Below are positions 30,773 through 39,183 of a DNA stretch of 49,239 nt, piece by piece; positions within the stretch are counted from its first letter, which is position 1, and every line of letters begins with the position of its first letter. Origin of the DNA: Micromonosporaceae bacterium (GTDB lineage Bacteria; Actinomycetota; Actinomycetes; Mycobacteriales; Micromonosporaceae). The stretch lies in assembly GCA_003543035.1 (NCBI GenBank), contig DPJL01000071.1:4280-53518 (forward strand), read 5' to 3'. The notes below the pieces were generated by a model. That model was not told the DNA's origin. It worked only from the letters and a program-made list of their open reading frames with translations, and ran no database searches. The position numbers were made by a program, and so were the translations under genes.

Positions 30773-31969
30773 GTGCTACCGGATGACAGAGGGCACTTCG
30801 GGCCGTTCGGAGGGCGCTTCGTTCCCGAGGCACTCATCGCGGCGCTGGACGAGCTGGACGCCCACTATCGCAAGGCCATGACCGACCCCGAATTCACGGG
30901 CACTTTTGAACGCATGTTGCGCGACTATGCCGGTACACCCTCAATGCTCTATGACGCCACCAGGCTCTCTGAGCATGCGGGGGCAGGGATTCTGCTCAAG
31001 CGCGAGGACCTCAACCACACCGGGGCGCACAAGGTGCGCAACGTGTTGGGCCAGGCGTTGCTGACCAAGCGGATGGGCAAGCCCCGGGTCATCGCGGAAA
31101 CCGGAGCCGGGCAGCATGGCGTGGCCAGTGCCACCGCGTGTGCCTATCTGGACCTCGAGTGTGTGGTCTACATGGGCGAGGTCGACACCAAGCGCCAGGC
31201 CCTCAACGTGGCCCGGATGAAAATGCTTGGGGCCACGGTCGTTCCGGTCACCACGGGTTCGCAGACGCTCAAGGACGCCATCAACGAGGCGTTGCGTGAC
31301 TGGGTGACCAATGTGGACAATACCCACTACCTGCTCGGGACGGCCGCAGGCCCGCATCCCTTCCCGGCGATGGTGCGGGACTTTGTGCGGGGCATCGGGG
31401 TCGAGACCCGGGCGCAGTCGCTGGAGAAGCTCGGTGCGTTGCCGGACGCGGTCGCGGCCTGTGTCGGAGGCGGCTCCAACGCGATCGGCATGTTCCACGC
31501 GTTCATCCCGGACGAATCCGTGCGGCTGTACGGCTTCGAGGCGGGCGGAGCCGGTATCGAAACCGGCCAGCACGCGGCTTCGATCACAGGCGGATCCTAT
31601 GGCGTGCTGCATGGCGCCCGTACCTATCTGCTGCAGGACGAGGACGGCCAGACCATCGAATCCCACTCGATTTCGGCCGGGCTGGACTATCCGGCCGTCG
31701 GCCCGGAACACGCGTGGCTGCACGACGCGGGCCGGGCCGTCTACGAGCCGGTGACTGATGCCGAGGCGATGGAAGCCTTCGCACTGCTGTGCCGCACCGA
31801 GGGGATCATCCCAGCGATCGAAAGCGCCCATGCCTTGGCCGGCGCGCTCCGGATTGTGCCCGCGCTCAAAGCGGAGCTCGGACGGGAGCCGGTCATCGTG
31901 GTGAACCTCTCCGGTCGCGGCGACAAGGACATGCACACCGCCGGCGAATACTTTGGGTTGTTTTCATGA
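30773..31969 (+). CDS. trpB: Tryptophan synthase beta chain
   Basis: This 398-residue PLP enzyme condenses indole with serine. The PLP lysine lies in KREDLNHTGAHKVRNVLGQALL (about 79-100), with ETGAGQHGVA, the phosphate-binding CVGGGSNAIG (about 235-244) and the C-terminal VVNLSGRGDKDM. The GTG start has GGAGG five nt upstream. A 102-bp gap holding a palindromic repeat separates it from trpA, an unusually long gap in this operon. Confidence 0.97.
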   Translation: MLPDDRGHFGPFGGRFVPEALIAALDELDAHYRKAMTDPEFTGTFERMLRDYAGTPSMLYDATRLSEHAGAGILLKREDLNHTGAHKVRNVLGQALLTKRMGKPRVIAETGAGQHGVASATACAYLDLECVVYMGEVDTKRQALNVARMKMLGATVVPVTTGSQTLKDAINEALRDWVTNVDNTHYLLGTAAGPHPFPAMVRDFVRGIGVETRAQSLEKLGALPDAVAACVGGGSNAIGMFHAFIPDESVRLYGFEAGGAGIETGQHAASITGGSYGVLHGARTYLLQDEDGQTIESHSISAGLDYPAVGPEHAWLHDAGRAVYEPVTDAEAMEAFALLCRTEGIIPAIESAHALAGALRIVPALKAELGREPVIVVNLSGRGDKDMHTAGEYFGLFS

Positions 31970-31979
31970 GTGGGTCGGC

Positions 31980-32050
31980 GCCATTTCGGGGAAATGGCGC
32001 GATCCTTTTCGCGGGAGGGGACCTCGTCGCCACGAAGTGGCGAGCATGAT
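31980..32050 (+). repeat. Dispersed double-palindrome repeat, copy 2 (trpB-trpA gap)
   Basis: The element begins with perfect palindrome CCATTTC-GGG-GAAATGG (31981-31997), continues with GCGCGATCC and GGGAGGGGACC, and ends with stem TCGCCA-CGAAG-TGGCGA (32027-32043). Copy 1 lies at 4279-4347. The second stem differs in sequence between copies but remains self-complementary in both. Confidence 0.85.
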
Positions 32051-32071
32051 TTGTCCCGAAAGGACGGCGAC

Positions 32072-32845
32072 ATGACGGTCGATGCAGCCTTTTCCAAAGG
32101 CCGCCCAGCCCTCGTCGGATACCTGCCCGCTGGCTTCCCCACGGTCGCGCTCGCCAAGGAAGCCATCCGGGCGATGATCGAGTCTGGCGTGGACCTGGTC
32201 GAGGTGGGCCTGCCCTACTCGGATCCGGTGATGGACGGGCCGGTCATCCAGCGCGCGACCGAGCAGGCTCTGGCGGGTGGCGTCCGCACTCGCGATGTGC
32301 TGGAAACCGTTGCAGCCGTTGCCGATGCCGGGGTGCCGATCGTCGTGATGACCTACTGGAACCCGGTCGAACGCTACGGCGTCAACGCTTTCGCCCGTGA
32401 TCTGGCCGCTGCCGGTGGTGCGGGATTAATTACGCCCGACTTGATCCCGGACGAGGCCGAGGAGTGGCTCGCCGCCTCCGACGAACACAAACTCGACCGG
32501 ATCTTCCTTATCTCGCCCTCGTCCACGGACGAACGGATCGCGATGACCGCCGCCCACACCCGCGGCTTCCTTTATGCCACCGCTGTCATGGGCGTGACCG
32601 GCGCCCGGGATCAGACCTCGAGCCTCGCACCCACGCTTGTGGCAAGGGCGCGGCAGAAGACGAACCTCCCGATCGCGGTCGGGCTCGGCGTGCGAAACGC
32701 CGCCCAGGCCGCCGAAGTGGGCTCCTTCGCCGACGGAGTGATCGTCGGGAGTGCTCTCGTCACCGCTCTCGCCGACTCCGGCGTGGAAGGTGTGCGTGCA
32801 CTGACAACCGAGCTCCGGGGCGGGCTCGGTGGACCGCTGGGTTGA
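32072..32845 (+). CDS. trpA: Tryptophan synthase alpha chain
   Basis: This 257-residue TIM-barrel subunit cleaves indole-3-glycerol phosphate. Typical motifs are ALVGYLPAGFPTV, DLVEVGLPYSDPVMDGPVIQ (with the catalytic Glu and Asp), VMTYWNPVERYG, GLITPDLIPDE, and phosphate-binding VGLGVRNAAQA with GVIVGSALV near the end. ATG 32072 is preceded by AAAGGA eight nt upstream; the frame is open further up through the repeat but without TrpA sequence. The next gene starts 17 bp before its stop. Confidence 0.97.
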   Translation: MTVDAAFSKGRPALVGYLPAGFPTVALAKEAIRAMIESGVDLVEVGLPYSDPVMDGPVIQRATEQALAGGVRTRDVLETVAAVADAGVPIVVMTYWNPVERYGVNAFARDLAAAGGAGLITPDLIPDEAEEWLAASDEHKLDRIFLISPSSTDERIAMTAAHTRGFLYATAVMGVTGARDQTSSLAPTLVARARQKTNLPIAVGLGVRNAAQAAEVGSFADGVIVGSALVTALADSGVEGVRALTTELRGGLGGPLG

Positions 32846-33518
32846 TTTCGCGGGTCTGTTCAACTTCCGCGACGTTGGGGCGCTGACTGGCCGCCCTGGC
32901 GTGATCTATCGCAGCGATGCGCTGTGCAGTCTCGTCGACGATGATCGACCGCGCTATGAGGCGCTTGGCGTGCAGACTGTGATCGATCTGCGCCGAGCCG
33001 AAGAGATCGAGATCCAGGGCCGGGCACCCAGCTGGTCCTATCGCCAGTGGCACAACCTGACCGTCCGCGAAACCACTTGGCCGGTGGGCGAATGCGCCGA
33101 CGCCGAGGCGGTCGCCGTCTACCTGGCCGATGTCTACCTGCAGATGAATCCGGCCGACATCGCTAGCGTGCTGACGCTGCTGGCCGAGCCGGATATCGGC
33201 CCGGCTGTGATCCATTGCGCCGGCGGCCGTGACCGCACCGGGGTGGTCGTGGCACTCCTGCTCAGCCTGGTCGGCGTGCCAGACGAAGAAATCGGCGCCG
33301 ACTACACCCTGACCGAGCAGTTCACCCAGCGCTGGCTGAAGTGGCGCTTCGACACCACCGGCGAGACCATCGAGCTGCCACCGAACATCCTGCACACGCC
33401 ACCCGGAGCGATCCTGCTCTACCTGACGAGGCTGCGCGAGCGGCACGGATCGGTGCAAGCGTTCCTGAGCTTGGACTCGGCCACAGTGTCGGCCCTGCGA
33501 AGTATCGTCGTGGCGTGA
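32829..33518 (+). CDS. Tyrosine-protein phosphatase (PtpB-like)
   Basis: This 229-residue dual-specificity-type phosphatase has the P-loop HCAGGRDRTGV (His129-Val139), with nucleophile Cys130 and Arg136, in the PtpB-like HCxxGxDRTG form. The N-terminal GLFNFRDVG matches the family. The CaGG/RD combination suggests phosphotyrosine or phosphoinositide substrates, as in M. tuberculosis PtpB. There is no signal peptide. It overlaps trpA by 17 bp and NIPSNAP by GTGA, so it is in the trp transcript. Confidence 0.9.
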   Translation: MDRWVDFAGLFNFRDVGALTGRPGVIYRSDALCSLVDDDRPRYEALGVQTVIDLRRAEEIEIQGRAPSWSYRQWHNLTVRETTWPVGECADAEAVAVYLADVYLQMNPADIASVLTLLAEPDIGPAVIHCAGGRDRTGVVVALLLSLVGVPDEEIGADYTLTEQFTQRWLKWRFDTTGETIELPPNILHTPPGAILLYLTRLRERHGSVQAFLSLDSATVSALRSIVVA

Positions 33519-33835
33519 TCGTCGAATTTCGCACCTACCGTCTCAAGCCCGGTGCCCACGAGGAGTTCGTCCGGGTGATGCGCGAAGAATCGTTGCCACT
33601 GCTGACGAAATATGGCATCGACGTGGTCGACTGCGGATCGTCGCTTGTGGACGATGACTGCTACCTCATTCGCGCCTTCGAGTCGCTCACCGCGCATCAG
33701 GAGCAGGAAGATCGCTTCTACAGCAGCGACGAGTGGCTCAACGGCCCACGCGAGGCAATCGTCTCCCGCATCGAGAGCTATCACACCATCGTGCTCGACC
33801 TGCCGGCGCAGGCTGTCCACGCCATGCGCGGATGA
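33515..33835 (+). CDS. NIPSNAP-family protein
   Basis: This 106-residue ferredoxin-like dimeric-barrel protein has the family pattern VEFRTYRLKPGAHEEFVRVMREESLPLL at the start and DDCYLIRAFESLTAHQEQEDRFYSSDEW in the middle. NIPSNAP proteins have no single known function; some bind small molecules. It overlaps the phosphatase (GTGA) and the phosphotransferase (ATGA) genes, so the three are translationally coupled. Confidence 0.85.
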   Translation: MIVEFRTYRLKPGAHEEFVRVMREESLPLLTKYGIDVVDCGSSLVDDDCYLIRAFESLTAHQEQEDRFYSSDEWLNGPREAIVSRIESYHTIVLDLPAQAVHAMRG

Positions 33836-34563
33836 GGCCACTGCCCTTCGACCTCACCGATCGCTTCGCCGCCTGGCGATGGCGAGTCGCGTGGTCGTTC
33901 GATCCAGATGCCCCGACCTACGTGTTCACCAACGGCGATGAGCGTCGCTTCGTGAAGCTGGCCGCCTCCGGGCGGGCCATCCCGGACGAGGCGCAGAAGC
34001 TGCGCTGGGCGCTCGGCTACCTCCCGGTGCCCGAGGTGATCGAATACGGCAGCGACGGCGAGACCGACTGGCTGATGACGGCCGCACTTGAGGGCGTGGA
34101 CGCCACCCAACACCCCTGGCTGACCGAGGATCCGCACCGTCTGGTGGTCGCGCTGGGTGAAGGCCTCAAGGTCCTCCATTCGGGGGTACCGGTCAACGAC
34201 TGTCCCTTCGACTTCAGCCCGCCCACCGCGGTCGCTCACGTCAAGGCTCGGCTGGCCGCCGGGCTCGTCTCGCCCGAGCCCGTCGAGCGCCTCATCGCCA
34301 CGGCCCCGCAGGATTGGGCCGAGGTCGTCTGCCACGGCGACTATTGCCTGCCGAATGCGTTGCTGACCGACGGCAAGGTCACCGGCTATCTCGACCTCGG
34401 CCGGCTGGCCGTCGCGGACCCGTGGTGGGATCTCGCGATCGGCGCCCTGAGCTGCACTTGGAACCTCGGTCCGGGGTACGAGGAGCTCTTCTACTCCGCC
34501 TATGGCGTCTCCCCGGATCCGGAGCGGATCGCCTGGTACCGGTTGCTCTACGACCTCGTTTGA
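33832..34563 (+). CDS. APH(3')-like aminoglycoside/antibiotic phosphotransferase
   Basis: This 243-residue kinase-like phosphotransferase has the catalytic loop VCHGDYCLPNALL (His168, Asp170, Asn175), then YLDLGRLAVADPWWDLAI, which corresponds to the DxG metal-binding and following APH(3') motif. The C-terminus RIAWYRLLYDLV matches the normal end of APH(3') enzymes. The N-terminal lobe (FVKLAA) carries the ATP lysine. The natural substrate is not known; resistance is possible but unproven. It overlaps the TetR gene tail-to-tail by 16 bp. Confidence 0.85.
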   Translation: MRPLPFDLTDRFAAWRWRVAWSFDPDAPTYVFTNGDERRFVKLAASGRAIPDEAQKLRWALGYLPVPEVIEYGSDGETDWLMTAALEGVDATQHPWLTEDPHRLVVALGEGLKVLHSGVPVNDCPFDFSPPTAVAHVKARLAAGLVSPEPVERLIATAPQDWAEVVCHGDYCLPNALLTDGKVTGYLDLGRLAVADPWWDLAIGALSCTWNLGPGYEELFYSAYGVSPDPERIAWYRLLYDLV

Positions 34564-35210
34564 AGCAGCGCGTCGATCCCATCCAGGATGCGCTGCAACC
34601 CGAATTCGAAGACGTCGGCCATGTCGAATTCCTCGTCGGAGCTGAGAACCGCCATGAGGGAAGGGAAGCGCTGGGCCACTTCGGGCCGGCTGAGCGCCTC
34701 GATGTTGAGAACGGGTCCGTGGCCGGGTGAGATTTGTGCGGCACCTCGCACCTGCCCGTTCACCACGTTGACCACCTTCAGCCGCTCGGCGGGGGAGAGC
34801 CCCGTGCCTGAGAGCGCGGCGAGGGCGCTTTCCGCCCAAGCAGTTTCGTTGGGCCCAAGGCTGCGCTTGCCGGTCACGGCGCTGAGACTCCACGGGTGCC
34901 GCCGGAACACATCGTGGCTCGCGTGTGCCCACGTGCGCAGGTCGGTGCGCCAGCTTTCACTGTCCAAAGTGGGGGGATCGCCCACCACCCGGTCCACCAT
35001 GAGGTTGATCAGCTCCTCCTTGCCTGGGACGTACCGGTAGAGCGACATCGTCCCGGCGCCGAGGTCGGTGGCGACCCGCTGCATCGAAAGTGCACCCAGC
35101 CCTTCGGCATCGGCAATGGCGATGGCCGCCTGCACAATGCGATCCAGGCTGAGCGCCGGCTTCGGCCCCCGGCCCGAACGGCGCTCGCCCTCCCACAGCA
35201 GATCGGTCAT
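34548..35210 (-). CDS. TetR-family regulator (TetR_C_1-like)
   Basis: This 220-residue regulator has a TetR HTH (LSLDRIVQAAIAIADAEGLGALSMQRVATDLGAGTMSLYRYVPGK, about 20-64) and a long helical ligand domain. It shares its N-terminal layout with the TetR at 10596-11354, so the two are paralogues. It diverges from a DUF2306 membrane protein with palindromes in the 43-bp spacer, which makes that gene the probable target, with autoregulation. Confidence 0.92.
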   Translation of the reverse strand: MTDLLWEGERRSGRGPKPALSLDRIVQAAIAIADAEGLGALSMQRVATDLGAGTMSLYRYVPGKEELINLMVDRVVGDPPTLDSESWRTDLRTWAHASHDVFRRHPWSLSAVTGKRSLGPNETAWAESALAALSGTGLSPAERLKVVNVVNGQVRGAAQISPGHGPVLNIEALSRPEVAQRFPSLMAVLSSDEEFDMADVFEFGLQRILDGIDALLQTRS

Positions 35211-35218
35211 TGCACCTT

Positions 35219-35250
35219 CCCAAAGTTATTGCGTATGGCATACCCTTTGG
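35219..35250. promoter_or_regulatory. Nested palindromes, putative TetR operator for DUF2306 gene
   Basis: GTATG-G-CATAC (perfect, 35233-35243) lies inside the longer pair CCAAAG (35219-35224) and CTTTGG (35245-35250). A TACCCT -10-like hexamer (35241-35246) sits 7 nt before the ATG at 35254, so transcription of the membrane-protein gene may be leaderless and blocked by a bound repressor. Confidence 0.6.
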
Positions 35251-35253
35251 CGT

Positions 35254-35979
35254 ATGACGCACGCAGAAGATAAGCCTAGCTGGTGGAAGCGGCCGTGGAT
35301 AGCACCGCTCATGTTCCTGACGGTAGCGTTTCTGGCTTTCGCTGTTCCGCCCTACCTCAGCTTCGATCCCGCTCAGGCTCGCCTGCCCCTGCGGGAGGGC
35401 TTCGGCTGGCACTTCCCTGTCCTCGTCGCGCACATCCTCTTCGGCACCGTCGCCCTGGTGACGTGTTGCTTCCAGATCTGGCCGTGGTTTCGGGATCGTC
35501 ACCCCAAGGCACATCGGGTGATGGGCCGGATCTACCTTCTCGGCGGTGTCTTCCCGGCCGGCTTGCTCGGCATCGTCGTTTCGGTGACCGCGATGCAGGG
35601 CGTGTCGGGCCGGGTGGGGAACACGATGCTGGCTCTGCTGTGGCTGGCGACCGGAGTCGCCGGACTGCGGATGGCGATGCAGCGCCGAATCGCCGAACAT
35701 CGGCGCTGGATGATCCGCAGCTTCGCGCTGACGACCTCCATCGTCGTGAACCGGCTCTGGATCGTGCTGTGGATCGTGATCCTTGCCCCGCTGACCGAGA
35801 CCTACTACGGCGGTGACGAGTCAGCCATGATCCAGGCTGTGGCCGAGACGTCGATCTGGCTGAGCTGGGTCGTCAATCTGCTGTTCGCCGAGTGGTGGAT
35901 TGAGCGAAGCCGGGGCGCCAGGCGCAGGCAACGTGCGAACGCACGCCTGGCGACCGCGGAGGCGGGGCCACACGCATGA
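35254..35979 (+). CDS. DUF2306 membrane protein
   Basis: This 241-residue protein has about six helices. It includes the DUF2306 pattern VAHILFGTVALVTCCFQIWPW (about 59-79) followed by RDRHPKAHRVMGRIYLLGG, and later QRRIAEHRRWMIRSFALTTSIVVNRLW. The His and Arg residues in these blocks are the conserved ones of the family, whose function is not established. ATG 35254 follows the palindromic operator region directly; no ribosome-binding site is seen. It diverges from a TetR gene. Confidence 0.85.
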   Translation: MTHAEDKPSWWKRPWIAPLMFLTVAFLAFAVPPYLSFDPAQARLPLREGFGWHFPVLVAHILFGTVALVTCCFQIWPWFRDRHPKAHRVMGRIYLLGGVFPAGLLGIVVSVTAMQGVSGRVGNTMLALLWLATGVAGLRMAMQRRIAEHRRWMIRSFALTTSIVVNRLWIVLWIVILAPLTETYYGGDESAMIQAVAETSIWLSWVVNLLFAEWWIERSRGARRRQRANARLATAEAGPHA

Positions 35980-36033
35980 TCGACGCGTCGCGGGGGCTGG
36001 TGTTTTTGGCGTGGGACGGTAGTGTTCGCACCC

Positions 36034-37044
36034 GTGACACTCGCGAGCATACCCAGCCCCTCGACGGCCGTGTGGCACCTTAACCTCGGCTTTGCGACCA
36101 TCCCGCTGCGAGCCTATGCGCTCTGCATCATCGCGGGCATCGTGGTCGCCTGTATTGTCACCGATCGCCGGATGCGCCGTCGCGGCGCGCCGCCATGGGC
36201 CATCTTGGATGTCGCCATGTGGGCGGTGCCGTTCGGCATCATCGGTGCTCGGATCTATCACGTTCTCAGCTCGCCCGATGACTACTTCGGGCATGGCATG
36301 GACGGTTTCGTCAAAGCCTTCAAGATTTGGGAAGGCGGCCTCGGCATCTGGGGGGCGGTGGCCGGTGGCGCGCTTGGCGCGTGGCTGGCCTGCCGGCAGC
36401 TGGGGATCAAGTTCACCTTCGTGGCCGACTGTGTCGCGGTCGGGCTGCCACTGGCCCAGGCGATCGGCCGGTTGGGCAACTGGTTCAACAACGAGCTCTA
36501 CGGCGGGCCGACCACCTTGCCGTGGGGTCTCAAGGTGCACCAGATGTCCGGTGGCAACCAGGGTGAGCCGCCGGTCGGCACGGCACTTACCGGCCCTGAC
36601 GGCGAGCCTCTGCTCAAGGAAGGGCTCTATCACCCGACGTTCCTCTATGAGCTGCTCTGGAACCTGGGCGTGGCCGGTCTGGTCTTCTGGCTCGACCGCA
36701 AGTTCAAGTTCGGCAAGGGACGCGCATTCGCCCTCTACGTGATGGCCTACACGGCCGGCCGCGTGTGGATCGAAGCGATGCGCACCGACCCGGCAGAGAT
36801 CATCCTGGGCCAGCGCGTGAACGTGTGGGTCTCGATCGTCGTCTTCCTCGGTGCTCTGGCCTACTTCCTGGTCAAGAAGGGCCCGCAGGAGTTCCGCGCA
36901 TTCGAGGCTGAGGGCGTGCGTCCCGCGGCTACCGAGACGGCGGCCACCGAAGCGGAAGAACCGGATCCACCGACGCCACCGACGGATGTCGCCGAAGAGG
37001 CCGAAAACGTGGAGCACGAGACCACCACATCGTCCAAAGATTGA
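36034..37044 (+). CDS. lgt: Prolipoprotein diacylglyceryl transferase
   Basis: This 336-residue membrane enzyme transfers a diacylglyceryl group from phosphatidylglycerol to the cysteine of prolipoproteins. It shows seven helices and the signature GRLGNWFNNELYG (about 148-160). The family markers IPLRAYALCIIAGI, IIGARIYHV and LYHPTFLYELLWN are present, and the acidic C-terminal tail (about 295-336) is cytoplasmic. GTG 36034 matches the family start (TLASIPSPS); TAGTGT 8 nt upstream suggests a leaderless mRNA. A GTG at 36022 is an alternative. Lgt follows trpA in many actinobacteria; here a cassette separates them. Confidence 0.95.
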   Translation: MTLASIPSPSTAVWHLNLGFATIPLRAYALCIIAGIVVACIVTDRRMRRRGAPPWAILDVAMWAVPFGIIGARIYHVLSSPDDYFGHGMDGFVKAFKIWEGGLGIWGAVAGGALGAWLACRQLGIKFTFVADCVAVGLPLAQAIGRLGNWFNNELYGGPTTLPWGLKVHQMSGGNQGEPPVGTALTGPDGEPLLKEGLYHPTFLYELLWNLGVAGLVFWLDRKFKFGKGRAFALYVMAYTAGRVWIEAMRTDPAEIILGQRVNVWVSIVVFLGALAYFLVKKGPQEFRAFEAEGVRPAATETAATEAEEPDPPTPPTDVAEEAENVEHETTTSSKD

Positions 37045-37049
37045 CGTCA

Positions 37050-38243
37050 ATGTATAGCGCGGTGGTGGTGGGAGCCGGCGTCGGCGGCCTGGCCGCCGCC
37101 GGAGCGCTGGCGCGCGCCGGTTGGCAGGTCTCACTGCTCGAAAAGGCCGACCGCCTCCGCGCTGATCCCGCCGCCCTGCTCCTGTGGCCCAATGCGCTCG
37201 CCGCTCTGCGGGCGCTGGGCCTCGGGGGCGGGCTGGGGGAGATCTCGACCGAGGTGCCGCCCGGCGGGGTACGCCGCCCGGACGGGCAATGGCTATCCCG
37301 AGCCGGGTCGGCTGGAGCCACTCCGGTGGTGGTGCACTCCGAGGACATGCACGACACCCTCATCGCCGGGCTCGGCGAGCGGATGGACATCCAAACCGGC
37401 ATCACCATCAAGACCGTGCACAACCGGCCCGGTGAGCGGCCCGCAGTCGGCGACAGCCGGGGCAACACGTGGGACGCCGATCTGATCATCGCGGCGGATG
37501 GCGCCGACAGTGCCATCCGCTCCCGGCTGGCACCACAGTCGATCGCGGTGAGCTCGGGTTATGCGGCTTGGCGAGCTGTCATTCCTTGGTACCGGGCGCC
37601 CAAATTGGCAGACGACTCGCTGCTCATCGGCGAAACCATTGGCGGCGGGTACCGGTTCCAAGCCGCCTCCTTGGGTAACAGGGGCAGTTCCGGGGGGTCC
37701 ACCCGCGGCGGCATCTACTGGACCGCCACCGTGGCCGGTGCCGCCCGCCCGGAGCCCGCAGCGACCCAGCTGACCCTGCTTCGGCGCTGGTTCGCCGGGT
37801 GGCACACGCCGATCGGTGATCTGCTTGCCGCCACCGAGCCGGACGATCTGTCGCAACAGGACGGGCGCCAGCTCCGCCCGATCCCGACCGAGCTCGCCTT
37901 TCCTTGTGGGGTAGGCGGTTTCGTCCTGCTCGGCGACGCGGCCCATGCGATGCCGCATCACCTCACGCAGGGCGCCGGGCTCGCCCTTGAAGACGCCGCA
38001 ACACTTCAGGCGATGGTCGGCAGCGGGGGAGCGACGCTGGAGAATTCGATGGCGGCATATTCGTCTCATCGACGGCCACGGATAGCCCAGGTGGTCCGCC
38101 AGACGCAGCGGGTCGGGGCGATCCTTGCCCCGCGCGGCGCTCTGCTCACCCGCGCTCGCGAGCGCGCCTTCGGCACGCTCGCTCCCCGCGTCCTCGACCG
38201 CGCCGCCGGCGCTGTCGCCGATTGGAGCCCACCCGCTCCCTGA
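37050..38243 (+). CDS. FAD-dependent monooxygenase
   Basis: This 397-residue flavin monooxygenase has VVVGAGVGGLAAAGALARAGW (4-24) with the GxGxxG nucleotide loop and LLEKADRLR (31-39), the ribose-binding acidic end. The DG motif IIAADGADSAIRSRL (about 146-160) and the GD motif VLLGDAAHAMPHHLTQGAGLALEDA (about 290-314) are present. The gene starts 5 bp after lgt, so the two are likely co-transcribed. It differs in sequence from the enzyme at 11453-12676, and its substrate is unknown. Confidence 0.9.
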   Translation: MYSAVVVGAGVGGLAAAGALARAGWQVSLLEKADRLRADPAALLLWPNALAALRALGLGGGLGEISTEVPPGGVRRPDGQWLSRAGSAGATPVVVHSEDMHDTLIAGLGERMDIQTGITIKTVHNRPGERPAVGDSRGNTWDADLIIAADGADSAIRSRLAPQSIAVSSGYAAWRAVIPWYRAPKLADDSLLIGETIGGGYRFQAASLGNRGSSGGSTRGGIYWTATVAGAARPEPAATQLTLLRRWFAGWHTPIGDLLAATEPDDLSQQDGRQLRPIPTELAFPCGVGGFVLLGDAAHAMPHHLTQGAGLALEDAATLQAMVGSGGATLENSMAAYSSHRRPRIAQVVRQTQRVGAILAPRGALLTRARERAFGTLAPRVLDRAAGAVADWSPPAP

Positions 38244-38278
38244 TCGCGGTGATCAAGCGTGCATGGGATCATGCTTGG

Positions 38279-38761
38279 GTGACCACGGCGCACCGGCCCA
38301 TCAATCGGATCGCTGCTTCCCGGCTACCTGCCATCCTGTTGTTGACGGGCGCGCCCCGGGGCGGAAAGTCAACCGTGGCAAGGATTCTGGCCGGCTGCTT
38401 CGACCGCGCCGCCCACGTCGACATTGACTGGGTGTTGCATCAACTCACCGTGAGCGGTGACCCGCAGGTGAGGTTGGCGTTGCAGAACACGTCCGCCCTG
38501 GCGGCCAACTTCCACGACGAAGGCATCTTCGCCGTGATCGAGGGCGCGGTCGCCGATCGAGAGAGCGTCGACTATCTGCGGGCCGCCCTGGCACCGAGGC
38601 GGCTGATCGTCGCCGTGGTGGGTCCGCAGGCCGATGCCGAGCACCACCAGATCACAGTGGAACTGTCCAATGCCGACATTCACATCGACTCGGCCGGCCA
38701 GGACCCGGAAACCACCGCGACCCTCTTGCTCAGCCTCATTCTGCGATCGGCTTCGCCCTAG
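38279..38761 (+). CDS. P-loop ATPase/kinase-like protein (AAA_33-like)
   Basis: This approximately 160-residue protein has a Walker A motif LLTGAPRGGKSTVARILAG and a small-kinase-like layout: VDIDWVLHQL, then FAVIEGAVADRESVDYLR, and a C-terminal strand-helix. It resembles the Zeta/shikimate-kinase-like group, but the substrate is unknown. The start is uncertain: GTG 38249 and TTG 38222 are alternatives in the same frame; none has a clear ribosome-binding site. It overlaps vapC tail-to-tail by CTAG. Confidence 0.65.
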   Translation: MTTAHRPINRIAASRLPAILLLTGAPRGGKSTVARILAGCFDRAAHVDIDWVLHQLTVSGDPQVRLALQNTSALAANFHDEGIFAVIEGAVADRESVDYLRAALAPRRLIVAVVGPQADAEHHQITVELSNADIHIDSAGQDPETTATLLLSLILRSASP

Positions 38762-39183
38762 TTGGCTGTCCCCACCGGGACGATCCACTGGGTGGGCTGA
38801 CCGGACACCGCCGCTATGTGGTCGAAGTCGCTGTCGTAGTGCAGAACCGTCGCGCCATAGTGTTCGGCGATAGCGGCGGTCAGGAGATCGACCACTCCCG
38901 CTGCCCGATGCTGGCTTCGGGTCGCCAGCATTGCTTGGATAGCCCGCGCCCGCGCCGCTATGGCGGGTGTCGGTGGCAAATCCACAAAGTTCTGAGCCCG
39001 TAGTTGGGCGCTTGTGGCGTAGTCGGCGGGAGTCCGCGACGAGTAGAGCACCTCGAGATCGACAGTCACGCATGTCGCCAGCAGACCGAGCCGGCCCAGC
39101 CGGGTGAGCTCTGCCCGAACGGGGAGGTGCTGGACGCGGGCTATGGCGCTGGTATCGGCGAGATAGAGCCCGCCGGGTGTCAC
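38758..39183 (-). CDS. VapC-type PIN-domain toxin
   Basis: This 141-residue PIN-domain RNase has the acidic catalytic residues in place: Asp10 (LADTSAI), Glu44 (VDLEVLY), Asp99 (VVDLLTAA) and Asp117/119 (YDSDFDHI). The domain fills the protein. It starts with GTG overlapping the upstream vapB stop as GTGA, the usual toxin-after-antitoxin order. The target RNA cannot be inferred. Confidence 0.92.
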   Translation of the reverse strand: MTPGGLYLADTSAIARVQHLPVRAELTRLGRLGLLATCVTVDLEVLYSSRTPADYATSAQLRAQNFVDLPPTPAIAARARAIQAMLATRSQHRAAGVVDLLTAAIAEHYGATVLHYDSDFDHIAAVSGQPTQWIVPVGTAN

